Assembly (NCBI GenBank): GCA_041946685.1
Contig: JBHGAV010000018.1
Coordinates: forward strand, 1 to 64,000
Direction: 5' to 3'
DNA: 64,000 bases
Origin: JBHGAV01 sp041946685
GTDB taxonomy: Bacteria; Acidobacteriota; Terriglobia; Bryobacterales; Bryobacteraceae
Part shown: piece after piece, positions 37,336-46,208 of the stretch
How the letters are laid out: each line of letters opens with the position of its first letter
How positions within the stretch are numbered: the first letter of the stretch is position 1
Position numbers and translations under genes: made by a program
The notes under the pieces: generated by a model
The model's input: only the letters and a program-made list of their open reading frames with translations
Database searches by the model: none
What the model was told of the DNA's origin: nothing

Positions 37336-38777
37336 GCCGCTCCAGCATTGCCCTGTGGGTCGCGCTCGCGGCCCTTGGGCTTTCGCGGTTGGCCATCGCG
37401 CTACACGGCTACCCCGCCCACTCGACCATGAGCCGGAACCTGGAGTACGGCTTTGGCTCCCTCGAAGCCCGGCGGCAAGGCGTGTCCCTCTACGATGTGC
37501 TGGCCGAGCGCGCGCTGGAAAAGCGCAGGCAAGACCCGGACCGCGATCCTGAGTTGCGCGATCCGGCGGAGGGCACGGCCGAGTATCCTCCGCTGGCGGT
37601 CTCGTGGATGACACTTCCCGTTCGCCTCCTGGGTCTTTCCGGCCAGGGGTTCCCTCGCCCGGCGCGCGATGCGATGCTGTTTATCCGGGTAAGTCGTTCG
37701 CTGCTGGCGGCCGCGGATCTCGTGGCATTCGGCCTGCTCGGAGTCTTCGTGGCGCTCCAGCGCAAGGCTCCGCGGCGGGTTTGGGTGGTGGCGGTGGTCT
37801 CGTACGCCGCGTGCGGGGCGTTCTTCTCGCCTCTCATCTATGACCGCATGGACATTGTGGTTGGAGCCCTGCTCATCGCGGCGGCGGTTCTGCTGGTGAG
37901 CCGGTTTCACTACGTCTTCTCGTTTGCCCTGCTGGCGCTGGCCATCAACTTCAAGTTGGTCGCGATCCTGGCTGCGCCCGTCTGGCTCGTCGGCTCCCTC
38001 CCTTGTGGAGTCTGGCAGGGCGTCCGTCAGCCGATTCCTGCTCTCCTCCGCCGCACGGCCGTGCTGGCCGCGTTGACGGGGGCGCTCTTTCTCCCCTACT
38101 GGATCGCGGACGGTCCTCGGAGCTTGGGCTTCCTCCAGTACCACCTGGAGCGGGGTGTGCAGATCGAATCCCATCCGGCGAACGCCATACTCTTGCTGCG
38201 GCCGTTCGGGCTGTCACTCAAGGCGCAGTATTCCCACGGTTCAATCAACCTAGTGACGCCGGTTGCGTTTGCATGCGCGGTTGCCTTTGCCTTGGCTGGT
38301 GCGGGGTGCTTCTTGTGGGCGGTCTTGCGGCTGTGGCAGAGCGCCGGACGGACGGCGGCGGGCGCCGACGCGGCGGTAACGGTGGCTCGACGAGACCTGG
38401 GTCTGGTCGTCCGGTACGCGGTGCTTCTGCTGGTGATTGGGCTGTGCGGCTCCAAGGTCCTCTCGCCGCAGTACCTGTTGTGGCTGCTCCCTCTGGCACC
38501 CGCCGTCCCTTGGAACGGCAGAGGCGGCCTCTGGTTCCAGGTGATGTTCGCCGCAGCCTGCGGCCTCACCATGCTGATCTACCCGGTTTTGTACGATCAG
38601 ATTTCGCCTATCGTCGGCCTGCCGGGAGGAATGCGAGGCATGGGGCTGCCGTCCGCAGCGGGTACCTTGGCGATCACGGCGCGGAATGCGACGCTGATCG
38701 GGCTGGCCGCACTTCTGTGGCGGAATACGGCGGAAGCGGCTACAACTTCGCGACCGGCGACAGCTCGCGGCTGGTGA
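37323..38777 (+). CDS. Multi-pass membrane protein, GT87-like
   Basis: The 484-residue protein has about ten hydrophobic segments, starting near residue 7. The aspartate-bearing loop YDRMDIVVGALLIAAA and the AINFKLVAILAAPVWL segment resemble the GT87/DUF2029 family of polyprenol-phosphate-dependent mannosyltransferases. This should be a glycosyltransferase acting on the outer face of the inner membrane, but sequence alone cannot prove activity. It overlaps rhaB at its start and the convergent clpP by 38 bases at its end. Confidence 0.68.
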   Translation: MGPVSRSSIALWVALAALGLSRLAIALHGYPAHSTMSRNLEYGFGSLEARRQGVSLYDVLAERALEKRRQDPDRDPELRDPAEGTAEYPPLAVSWMTLPVRLLGLSGQGFPRPARDAMLFIRVSRSLLAAADLVAFGLLGVFVALQRKAPRRVWVVAVVSYAACGAFFSPLIYDRMDIVVGALLIAAAVLLVSRFHYVFSFALLALAINFKLVAILAAPVWLVGSLPCGVWQGVRQPIPALLRRTAVLAALTGALFLPYWIADGPRSLGFLQYHLERGVQIESHPANAILLLRPFGLSLKAQYSHGSINLVTPVAFACAVAFALAGAGCFLWAVLRLWQSAGRTAAGADAAVTVARRDLGLVVRYAVLLLVIGLCGSKVLSPQYLLWLLPLAPAVPWNGRGGLWFQVMFAAACGLTMLIYPVLYDQISPIVGLPGGMRGMGLPSAAGTLAITARNATLIGLAALLWRNTAEAATTSRPATARGW

Positions 38778-39357
38778 TGACGCGGTCGATCATGCCGTAT
38801 TCGACGGCCTGTTGCGGGTCCATGATGTAGTCGCGATCCACATCGCGCGCGACCTTTTCCACGCTTTGTCCCGTCGCATCCGCCAGGATCTGGTTCAAGC
38901 TCTCGCGCATCCTCAGGATTTCCTTGGCGTAGATGTCGATGTCGGCCGCCTGGCCGGCCAGCCCGCTCATCGACGGCTGGTGGATCAGGATGCGCGAGTG
39001 CGGGAGGCTGTAGCGTTTGCCCTTGGTCCCCGCCGCCAGCAGCACCGCCCCCATGGAGGCGGCCTGCCCGACGCAGATGGTGACGATGTCGGGCTCGACG
39101 AACCTCAGCGTGTCCAGGATCGCCAGGCCGGCCGTGATCGAACCCCCAGGCGTGTTGATGTATAGTGAGATGTCCTTTTCCGGATCCTCCGCCGCCAGGA
39201 AAAGCATCTGGGCGATCACCAGATTGGCCACCGCATCGTCGATGGGTGTGCCCAGGAAGATAATGTTCTCCCTCAGCAATCGCGAGTAGATGTCATAGGC
39301 GCGCTCGCCTCGCGCGGTCTGCTCGACCACCATGGGCACAAGCACGGAATCGGTCAT
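38740..39357 (-). CDS. clpP: ATP-dependent Clp protease proteolytic subunit
   Basis: This 205-residue serine protease forms the Clp barrel. The catalytic triad is Ser101 (GQAASMGA), His126 (RILIHQP) and Asp176 (DVDRDYIM). The N-terminal docking region EQTARGERAYDIYSRLL and the handle helix are normal. No clpX, tig or lon gene is adjacent, unlike the usual tig-clpP-clpX order. It degrades proteins delivered by Clp ATPases in the cytoplasm. Confidence 0.96.
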   Translation of the reverse strand: MTDSVLVPMVVEQTARGERAYDIYSRLLRENIIFLGTPIDDAVANLVIAQMLFLAAEDPEKDISLYINTPGGSITAGLAILDTLRFVEPDIVTICVGQAASMGAVLLAAGTKGKRYSLPHSRILIHQPSMSGLAGQAADIDIYAKEILRMRESLNQILADATGQSVEKVARDVDRDYIMDPQQAVEYGMIDRVITSRELSPVAKL

Positions 39358-39390
39358 CCTTTCACCCCGTCGGCCCCGGGCATGGGGCTG

Positions 39391-39852
39391 CTAATTCTTC
39401 TCGGCGGTGCGGCGGCGCCGCGGTTTGGCGAGCGCGCGCTGCTTCTCCTCCAACGCCGCCTGTATGTCGGCGATGGAAGTCTGTTTCAAATAATCCATGA
39501 TACGCGAACGCAGCAGCTTCCAGGAGTCGTGCATGCCGCAGGGCATGTCGTCGCTGCATTCGGCCAGCCCACTGGCGCACTTCTCGTAGTCGCCGAGACC
39601 GTCGAGCGCCTCCACGATGTTCATCAGGGAGACTTCCGACGCCTTGCGGCGCAGCGTGAATCCGCCCGTCGGCCCCTTGCTGGAGCGCAGCAGCCCCTTA
39701 CGCGCAAGTTGCTGGAGGATCTTCGCCAGGAAGTGGGTCGGAATCCCCTCCTCTTGGGCGATGTGCTTCACCATGGCGTACTTACCCTCGGGTACCCTGG
39801 ATAGGTTCACGAAGGCACGAATCGCATACTCTGCGGAACGTGAGTAAATCAT
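39391..39852 (-). CDS. Rrf2-family transcriptional regulator (IscR-like)
   Basis: A 153-residue regulator has the Rrf2 winged helix at 1-70 (YSRSAEYAIRAFVNL, GGFTLRR). Three cysteines, 92, 99 and 105, have nearly the spacing of IscR (92, 98, 104), so an Fe-S cluster is likely. The C-terminus is basic. GGAGGGGAG lies just before the ATG. No isc or suf genes are present, so the regulon is unclear. TAAGAT in the upstream AT-rich stretch could be a -10 box. Confidence 0.85.
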   Translation of the reverse strand: MIYSRSAEYAIRAFVNLSRVPEGKYAMVKHIAQEEGIPTHFLAKILQQLARKGLLRSSKGPTGGFTLRRKASEVSLMNIVEALDGLGDYEKCASGLAECSDDMPCGMHDSWKLLRSRIMDYLKQTSIADIQAALEEKQRALAKPRRRRTAEKN

Positions 39853-39927
39853 CCTGCTCCCCTCCGATGCAGAATTCGGTACTGCTTTATCTTAATAATT
39901 TCGGAGTCCAACCCGCAAGCCCGGAAT

Positions 39928-40626
39928 TCAGACCCCGGCGCGCTGCCGGGCCACGTCCGCCCAGCGGCCGAAGACCATGCTGGAGAGTTCGCGCAACCGG
40001 GCTGCGTTCTCCTGCGGGTCGGGCAGAGAATCCAGCTCCCGGACATCGCCGCTGTTGAGGTCCTGACGGACCCAGTCGGCGATCATCTCCGGCGTGACCT
40101 CCAGGTGAAACTGAAAGCCGTGGGCGCCGCCGCCCCAGCGGAACGCCTGGTTCCGGCACCGCTCCGAGCTGGCGAGCAGTTCGGAGCCGCGCGGGAGGTC
40201 GAAGGTCTCGCCATGCCAGTGGAACACGGTGTCGGCTCCCGACAGGCCGGCAAGCAGCGGATCCGCACTGGCCGCCTGGCTCCATCGGATCGGGTACCAG
40301 CCGATCTCCTTCACCGGGTTCCGATAGACGCCCGCGCCGAGGGCTTTGGCGATCAACTGCGCGCCCAGGCAGATGCCCAGCATGGGCTTGCCCGCCGCGG
40401 CCGCGCGCTCAATCAGGTCGATCTCCCGGCGGATGTAGGGGAAGTCGTCATTGGCCGACATCGGCCCGCCCATGAAGATGAAGCCGGCAGCCGCCTCCTC
40501 CCGAATCGCCGCCGCCGGATCGAGGAACAGGTCCACATACTCGAAGGAGATGTCGCGCGATTCCAGGGCTGGTGCGATCAGACCCAGGTGCTCGAACGGG
40601 ACGTGGCGGAAGACCAGGACGTGCAT
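39928..40626 (-). CDS. Class I glutamine amidotransferase-like protein
   Basis: This 232-residue protein has the class I glutamine amidotransferase fold. The nucleophile is Cys86 in GICLGAQ, and the catalytic His-Glu pair lies in FQFHLEVT. It resembles stand-alone GMP synthase glutaminase-like proteins, which hydrolyse glutamine or gamma-glutamyl compounds. No synthetase partner is adjacent, so the true substrate is open. Confidence 0.82.
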   Translation of the reverse strand: MHVLVFRHVPFEHLGLIAPALESRDISFEYVDLFLDPAAAIREEAAAGFIFMGGPMSANDDFPYIRREIDLIERAAAAGKPMLGICLGAQLIAKALGAGVYRNPVKEIGWYPIRWSQAASADPLLAGLSGADTVFHWHGETFDLPRGSELLASSERCRNQAFRWGGGAHGFQFHLEVTPEMIADWVRQDLNSGDVRELDSLPDPQENAARLRELSSMVFGRWADVARQRAGV

Positions 40627-40658
40627 CTGACCAGCATAGCGGAGCAGCGGACCAGATT

Positions 40659-41579
40659 TCAGTCCGAGCGAGCGAGGAGGAATTCATCGATCTTCTTGAC
40701 CACGTCGTCTCCAGCCTCGCTTGGTGAGACGGGGATCACGGTCCAGGCGGCGGAGATTACCAGCACGGCGCTGCGATCCTGCACGTCGAAGAATTGCTCC
40801 AAGCGCACTGACGCGAAGCGGGCCACGGACTTGAAGGCATCCTGGAGTGAGGTGCGGTCCTGCATTACGATGACGAAGCAGGGACCGGACCAGCGAAACA
40901 ACTGATCGCCCCTGGCGATCTCCTGAGAAAGGTATACCCCGAAATACTGAAGCACTGCCTCCGCAAGGCTCTTGCCAAAGTGCTCATTCATGAAGTCAAA
41001 GCGACTGATCCTGAATGGCGCCACGAAGATGCTTCTCCCTCTTCGCCGGCTCTCTGCCAGCAGGATCTCCGCCTCGCTTCGGGAAGGCAGACCCGTAACG
41101 GGATCGGTCGAGGACTCCGTCCCCGCAGCGGTCCGGAGTTGACCGCTCGGCGGGAGTCCGGCGCCGCCGTCCTCCACGCTGGAGGCCGAGGCCGAAACCG
41201 TTTCCCGCTGGTGCCGCAAAATGGCAAGTTCGACGGTGGCCGCCAATTGCCGCTCATGAAACGGCTTGAGAACATAGGCGTACGGCCTGGTGGCTTTGGC
41301 GCGTTCGACCGTCCTCTCGTCGGCGTGACCGGTCAGGTAGATGAACGGAATGCCGAAGCGCTTCCACAGCTCCTCGGCTGTCCAAACACCGTCCTTGCTG
41401 CCGGCCAGCATAATGTCCAGCAGGGCCAAGGCCGGCCGCTCGTCGCCGGCCATCTTGACCGCCTCCTCGGCGCTCGATGCTTGCGACACCTTGTAGCCGT
41501 AGCTGGTCAATGTGTTCGCGATGTGCATCGCGATAATCCCCTCATCCTCGACAACCAGAACATGCTTGTTCTCTGTCAT
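40659..41579 (-). CDS. Response regulator with degenerate GGDEF-like domain
   Basis: Residues 1-125 of 306 form a receiver with Asp55 as phospho-acceptor (LALLDIMLAG). Residues 160-300 resemble a GGDEF domain (DPVTGLPSR at its start). The catalytic loop, however, reads RWSGPCFVIVM in place of the GGDEF signature, so cyclic di-GMP synthesis is unlikely. It may bind a nucleotide or work through protein contacts. Its ATG overlaps the kinase stop, which indicates a cognate pair. Confidence 0.8.
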   Translation of the reverse strand: MTENKHVLVVEDEGIIAMHIANTLTSYGYKVSQASSAEEAVKMAGDERPALALLDIMLAGSKDGVWTAEELWKRFGIPFIYLTGHADERTVERAKATRPYAYVLKPFHERQLAATVELAILRHQRETVSASASSVEDGGAGLPPSGQLRTAAGTESSTDPVTGLPSRSEAEILLAESRRRGRSIFVAPFRISRFDFMNEHFGKSLAEAVLQYFGVYLSQEIARGDQLFRWSGPCFVIVMQDRTSLQDAFKSVARFASVRLEQFFDVQDRSAVLVISAAWTVIPVSPSEAGDDVVKKIDEFLLARSD

Positions 41580-43183
41580 GCCTCTACCTTCGAAAACGAT
41601 ACACGGAACTCGGTGCCCCCACCGGTGCTGTAGTCAACCGAGCCTTTGAGTTGACGGACGAGCGTACCCAGCAGCCGCAGCCCGAGGGAGGTCGAAGTCT
41701 GGAGGCTGAAACCCTCGGGTAGACCGACGCCCGTGTCTCCTACCGTGACGGTGATCCTCCCCCCGTCGCCAGAGCGAAGAATCACGTAGATCTCGCCGGC
41801 CGCGCCGTGCGGAAAAGCGTGCTTCAGCGCGTTGGAAACCAGTTCGTTGACCACCAGGGCGCAGGGGACGGCGCGCTCCAGGCACAGATGGACGGGGTCG
41901 GCCTCGACGCGAAGCCTTATGCCGGAACGGTCTGCGCCAAATGCCGAGGATAGCTGCTGCCCGAGCGTTTGAAGATAGGTGCCGAAGTCGATCCTGGCCA
42001 GGTCCTCCGACTGGTACAACCCCTCGTGGAGCAGAGCGATCGACTTGATGCGGTTCTGGCTCTCCCGGAAGATGCTCAGCAGCGAGGGATCTCCGACTTC
42101 CTCCGCTTGCAGACTCAACAGACTGGAGATGACCTGCAAGTTGTTCTTGACCCGGTGATGCACTTCCTTGAGCAAAGCCTCTTTCTCGGATAGGGAACTG
42201 CGAACCGTCTCCTCGGCCCGCCGCCGCTCCGTGATGTCAATGACGGTTCCCTGGATCACCTCTTCGGCAAGCGCTTCGTCGTAGCTCAGATAAGCGCTCT
42301 CCAGAACCCAGACCGGAGTGCCGTCCCGTCTTCGCCGGCACAGCTCGAGGCCGGCCACGCTGCGCTTCTCCCTTAGCAAATCGGCGAGGGAGTGAAAACC
42401 GTCCGGAGTTGAAAAGAAGTCCTCCGGATCATGGGCCAGCACCTCTCCGGGCGTTGAGCAACCGAGCATGGAAGCGAACGATTGGTTGCACTCCAGGAGG
42501 CAGCCCCCGGCCGTGGCCCGGTACACGCCCGCCAAATCTCCTTTGAAAAGCAGCCTGTACCTCAACTCGGAGACCTTTAGCGATTCCTCGGCCCGCCTGC
42601 GTGCCGTAATGTCCCGAATGATGATCATGATCCGGCCGTCCTCCAGCGTCCGGCCGTGCAACTCGACCGTTCTCGGGGCGCCATCCGCCTGCCGGAGTTG
42701 GCATTCCCGCAATGTGGTCTTCGAGGACAGTATTTCCGGCAGCAGAGCGGGGCCGCCGCGTTGCGCGCAGCCACGGGCCAGTTCGTCCAGCGCGAGGCCA
42801 AGCGGTTTCGTTCTGCTACAGCCGAGCATCTCGCGTGCCGCGGCGTTGGCCTCGAGCACGCGCCCGGCGCGGTCTGCCAGGAGGATACCGTCCGCCGCCG
42901 ACTCCAGGGCTACACGGTATCGCTCCCCTTCTCTTCGAATCCCTTCCAGGATCCTCCGGACCCTGACCGTCGCCAGCGCCACCAGAACGGCCACCACCGG
43001 CACAACGCTGAGTCGGAGGAGACCGACCCAGCCAGCCGAATCCGGCAGGTGGGCTCGCAGGAACCTGGTCGTGAGCACGAGACCCGACAGCGCTACGACG
43101 GCGGGGAGCATGCAGAAGAAGAAAGCCGTCAACGACGACAGGGCATCGTTCTTGAGCCACGAGCGAATGTCCTCCCTGGTCAT
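41576..43183 (-). CDS. PAS-domain sensor histidine kinase (HisKA_2 type)
   Basis: The kinase has 535 residues, with membrane segments at about 18-38 and 52-72. Two PAS domains follow (about 85-205 and 212-335). The HisKA_2 motif EVHHRVKNNLQVISSLL gives His343, and an HATPase ends the protein (VVNELVSNALKHAF, GDTGVGLPEG). ATG 43183 was chosen; a GTG at 43255 would add 24 residues without homology. The signal is unknown, but PAS domains commonly sense redox state, light or small ligands. It overlaps its response regulator gene by four bases. Confidence 0.86.
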   Translation of the reverse strand: MTREDIRSWLKNDALSSLTAFFFCMLPAVVALSGLVLTTRFLRAHLPDSAGWVGLLRLSVVPVVAVLVALATVRVRRILEGIRREGERYRVALESAADGILLADRAGRVLEANAAAREMLGCSRTKPLGLALDELARGCAQRGGPALLPEILSSKTTLRECQLRQADGAPRTVELHGRTLEDGRIMIIIRDITARRRAEESLKVSELRYRLLFKGDLAGVYRATAGGCLLECNQSFASMLGCSTPGEVLAHDPEDFFSTPDGFHSLADLLREKRSVAGLELCRRRRDGTPVWVLESAYLSYDEALAEEVIQGTVIDITERRRAEETVRSSLSEKEALLKEVHHRVKNNLQVISSLLSLQAEEVGDPSLLSIFRESQNRIKSIALLHEGLYQSEDLARIDFGTYLQTLGQQLSSAFGADRSGIRLRVEADPVHLCLERAVPCALVVNELVSNALKHAFPHGAAGEIYVILRSGDGGRITVTVGDTGVGLPEGFSLQTSTSLGLRLLGTLVRQLKGSVDYSTGGGTEFRVSFSKVEA

Positions 43184-43331
43184 GTCCGGTGTTGCGAGCG
43201 GATGAGGCTCTGCCTGGAGCACCCCGGAACAGGACGGCGCTCGCTCGCGATGCACTTATCGGCGGTTCTGCGGAATTTCTCATCCGCAATACGCCCCAGG
43301 CGGCGGGGCCGATTGCGCCGAGCCGGGTGGG

Positions 43332-44660
43332 CTAAGGCCCCTTCTTCTCGGCCACCTGGAAGCGGCTCAGAGTGGAGGCGTACTGAGAGACGCCCTTGAG
43401 AAGGCCCTCGGCGATTCGCTGCCGATAGTCCTCCCGCTTGAGCAACCGCTCTTCGCGCGGGTTGCTGAGAAAAGCGATCTCGCTCAAAACAGAGGGCATA
43501 GAAGCGCCGATCAGCACCACAAAGGGGGCTTTCCGCACTCCGCGGTCACGCGAGGCGGGATTGGCTCGCGACAATTCCCTGACAAGAGAAGTCTGAACCT
43601 TGGATGCGAACTCCCTCGATTCATCCACCTTGTCCTTGAGAGCGATCTTCTCGATCAGGTTCTGCAACTCGTATATGCTGCGCTGGCTGCTGGCGTTCTC
43701 TCTAGCCGCCACCTCCATGGCGGTCTTGGAGGTCGTAAAGTTCAGATAGTAGGTTTCCGAGCCGGTCGCCGAAGGGACACCCGAGTTGGCGTGGACGGAC
43801 AGGAACAGATCCGCCTCCCTCTCGTTGGCGAGCGCCGTCCGCTCTTCGAGGGGCACGAACACATCCTCGGTTCGGGTGTAGATGACCTCAGCCCCGAGCC
43901 GTTCTTCAATCAGCGCGCCCAACCGGCGCGCCACGTCCAGGACCAAGTCCTTTTCCAACAAGCCGTTGGGGCCTATCGTGCCAGTGTCGCTCCCGCCGTG
44001 ACCCGGGTCAATCACAACCCGTTGCAGCTTCAGGCCGAGGGCGCGCACCAGCGACCGGTTTCCGATCGCGCTTTTCTTGGCCGGCAAGGCGATCCGTTCA
44101 TCCTGCGGCCTTGCCGGTTCCGCCTTCGCCTCCGCTATGGGCTCCGGCGCGGCCGGCGTTTGCACGGGGACGGCCGCCTGCGGTTTGGGCGCTTGGGCCG
44201 GAGGAGGAGGGCCCGAAGTCGGTTCCGGCGGCTTTCCCCTGCGGCGCAGTTCGACCACAAGCCGGTCAGGATTGGCCAGTTGTGCCGCGGAGAAATCCGC
44301 AGCCTGTTCCAGGTCCAGCACGACCCGGGTCACACCACGCTGTGTCTCTGAGACGCGTATCTGCTTAAGCAGCTTGTCTCCAACCGGGAAGGTGTGGACC
44401 TTCTGCCGGGTGAAGCCCGGCTTGGCCCCCAGGATGTCGAAGTACAGGCGGTCCGGCTCAAAGAGCCGGTCGTGCTTGAACTGGAACTCCCCGCTGACCT
44501 CGATCGCGATCCGTGTGGTTTCGCCCAGGGTCCAGAAACGAACCGCCTTGACCTCCAGTAATTCTGCCGGCCGGGCGGCAGAGGGGATCAGAGCCAGCAC
44601 ACAAGCCGCCCCCGCAATCAGCCCTGAAACCCGCTGCTGGCGCAAGAGCGGTTCGCCCAT
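43332..44660 (-). CDS. N-acetylmuramoyl-L-alanine amidase with AMIN domain
   Basis: A 442-residue periplasmic enzyme has a signal peptide and an AMIN domain at about 35-140 (VKAVRFWTLGETTRIAIEV) that targets it to envelope layers. A Pro/Ala-rich linker precedes an Amidase_3 domain from about 215. The zinc site includes IDPGHGGSDTG, the glutamate of LLEKDLVLDVA, and SVHANSG. It cleaves the peptide from muramic acid during cell separation. It resembles AmiC/AmiA, and an activator such as EnvC is not visible here. The transglycosylase gene lies 5 bases upstream. Confidence 0.9.
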   Translation of the reverse strand: MGEPLLRQQRVSGLIAGAACVLALIPSAARPAELLEVKAVRFWTLGETTRIAIEVSGEFQFKHDRLFEPDRLYFDILGAKPGFTRQKVHTFPVGDKLLKQIRVSETQRGVTRVVLDLEQAADFSAAQLANPDRLVVELRRRGKPPEPTSGPPPPAQAPKPQAAVPVQTPAAPEPIAEAKAEPARPQDERIALPAKKSAIGNRSLVRALGLKLQRVVIDPGHGGSDTGTIGPNGLLEKDLVLDVARRLGALIEERLGAEVIYTRTEDVFVPLEERTALANEREADLFLSVHANSGVPSATGSETYYLNFTTSKTAMEVAARENASSQRSIYELQNLIEKIALKDKVDESREFASKVQTSLVRELSRANPASRDRGVRKAPFVVLIGASMPSVLSEIAFLSNPREERLLKREDYRQRIAEGLLKGVSQYASTLSRFQVAEKKGP

Positions 44661-44665
44661 GGAAT

Positions 44666-45334
44666 CTACCTGGTGCGAATGTACAAGTTCCCTTCCCGGT
44701 CCAGATACTGCTCGATCGGCCGGCAGACAGGCTCGGAGGTCTCCACCGGCTCGGTGGCCTGGGCAGCCTGCTCGAGGCCGATTTCCCTGGCGCCGTCGTA
44801 GGCGGCGCTGACAGTGCGAACGTAGTTCTGCGTCTCACGGTAGGGTGGCACGCCGCCGTAGCGGATCACCGCCTCCTCGCCGGCATTGTAGGCCGCCACC
44901 GCCAGCTTCGTGTCCCCGAACATGTCCATCAAGTAACGGAGGTAGCGCACGCCCGCGCTGACGTTTTCGGTCATGCTGTAACTGTTGGAGACGCCGAAAC
45001 GCCGCGCCGTGGCGGGCATAAGCTGCATCAGCCCGCGCGCGCCCTTGGGAGACAAGGCAAACGGGTTGTAGGCGCTCTCGGCCTTTATGACCGAATGCAC
45101 CAGCAGGGGGTCCACATCGTGAAGCTCGGCCGCCTTCCTCACGAATTCCGGCACCTGGGCCGCCGGCACTCCGCGCGCGGCCGGCGGGGACGCGACGATG
45201 GTGCGCACCAGACGCCCCGTCCTGCGGTCCACCCGAACCACGGAGGCCGTCCGGACGGCGGAATCCGCCAAGCCCGCCGCCGCGGCGGTGGACGCCAGAA
45301 GCAGGCTGCCACAAACTGCGGAACAAAAACGCAT
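44666..45334 (-). CDS. Lytic transglycosylase (SLT domain)
   Basis: This 222-residue protein has a signal peptide ending near TAAAA and an SLT-type lysozyme domain from about 70. The catalytic glutamate sits in VIKAESAYNPFALSPKGARGL, and MQLMPATARRFG and AVAAYNAGEEAV are hallmark motifs. It should cut the glycan backbone of peptidoglycan, leaving anhydro-muramic ends. With the amidase it forms a wall-remodelling pair. A perfect TATAAT lies just upstream. Confidence 0.93.
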   Translation of the reverse strand: MRFCSAVCGSLLLASTAAAAGLADSAVRTASVVRVDRRTGRLVRTIVASPPAARGVPAAQVPEFVRKAAELHDVDPLLVHSVIKAESAYNPFALSPKGARGLMQLMPATARRFGVSNSYSMTENVSAGVRYLRYLMDMFGDTKLAVAAYNAGEEAVIRYGGVPPYRETQNYVRTVSAAYDGAREIGLEQAAQATEPVETSEPVCRPIEQYLDREGNLYIRTR

Positions 45335-45350
45335 GTTATTGTTCTATAGG

Positions 45351-45379
45351 ATTATACCCTCAAAACCGCCCTCCTCCAA
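45351..45379 (-). promoter_or_regulatory. Candidate sigma70-type promoter of the transglycosylase-amidase operon
   Basis: Read on the minus strand, TTGGAG (45379-45374) is followed after 17 bases by a perfect TATAAT (45356-45351). The start codon at 45334 would lie only about 10 bases after the expected transcription start, with no clear Shine-Dalgarno. Confidence 0.6.
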
Positions 45380-45441
45380 CCGGATGCTATCATTTTTGCA
45401 TGAAAGCCCCCGGCCATGCACCGGAGGGCCCGACATGACCC

Positions 45442-46203
45442 ATGGCCGAGCAGTTTCCGCACTACATCGAATTCCGCCACGTTTATAAGACGTTCGATGC
45501 GCCCGTTTTGGACGACGTGAGTTTCTTTGTCGATCCGGGGGAGACGGTGGCGATCATCGGGCGAAGCGGCGTGGGCAAGTCGGTCACGCTGGCGCACATC
45601 ATGGGTTTTCTCAAGCCCGACCGGGGCAGGGTCATCGTAGCCCATGAGGATATCACCGACTGGACTGAGAGCGAGCTTCGCCGGATCCGCAAGAAAGTCA
45701 CGATGGTGTTTCAATCCGGCGCCCTATTCGACTCCCTCACCGTGGGCGAGAACATCCTGTTCTCTCTCGAGTTGAGGGAGGACTACGACGCGGCCAATAA
45801 GGAGGACGTGGTCAGCGGATTGCTGAGCATGGTCGGGCTCTTGGAGTATATGGACGCCTACCCCACCGATCTTTCCACCGGGCACCGCCGGGCGGTGGCG
45901 ATTGCCCGGGCGCTGGCGGCGCAGCCGGAGTGCATCCTCTACGACGAGCCGACCACCATGGTCGACCCCCTCATGTCCGACGTCCTCATGAACCTGATGC
46001 TGCGGCTGAAGGAACAATTGCGGCTCACCTCCGTGGCGGTCACGCATGATCTGGAACTGGTCCGCCGGGTGGCCGACCGTGTCATCGTGCTGCACGAGGG
46101 ACAGGTGATCTACTCGGGCAAGGCCGAAGACATCGAGAAATCCGACCACCCTCACATACAGACCTTCCTCAATCTGGACCGGGTAACCCCGGTCGGGATC
46201 TGA
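45442..46203 (+). CDS. ABC transporter ATPase, MlaF-like
   Basis: A 253-residue ABC ATPase is closest to MlaF/Ttg2A lipid-transport ATPases. Walker A is GRSGVGKS (40-47), Walker B precedes DEPTTMVDP, and the phrase AVTHDLELVRRVADRV is typical. The signature loop reads LSTGHRRAVAIARAL, with Thr in place of the usual Gly and a changed D-loop. MlaE, MlaD and MlaC are not encoded nearby, so its permease must be elsewhere. It is followed 5 bases later by the NDH-2 gene. Confidence 0.85.
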   Translation: MAEQFPHYIEFRHVYKTFDAPVLDDVSFFVDPGETVAIIGRSGVGKSVTLAHIMGFLKPDRGRVIVAHEDITDWTESELRRIRKKVTMVFQSGALFDSLTVGENILFSLELREDYDAANKEDVVSGLLSMVGLLEYMDAYPTDLSTGHRRAVAIARALAAQPECILYDEPTTMVDPLMSDVLMNLMLRLKEQLRLTSVAVTHDLELVRRVADRVIVLHEGQVIYSGKAEDIEKSDHPHIQTFLNLDRVTPVGI

Positions 46204-46208
46204 CGGCG

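Noticed and set aside
35704..37614. Long open frame antisense to pheT/rhaB
   Set aside because: It is a shadow of rhaB; the translated sequence is low-complexity and matches no family.
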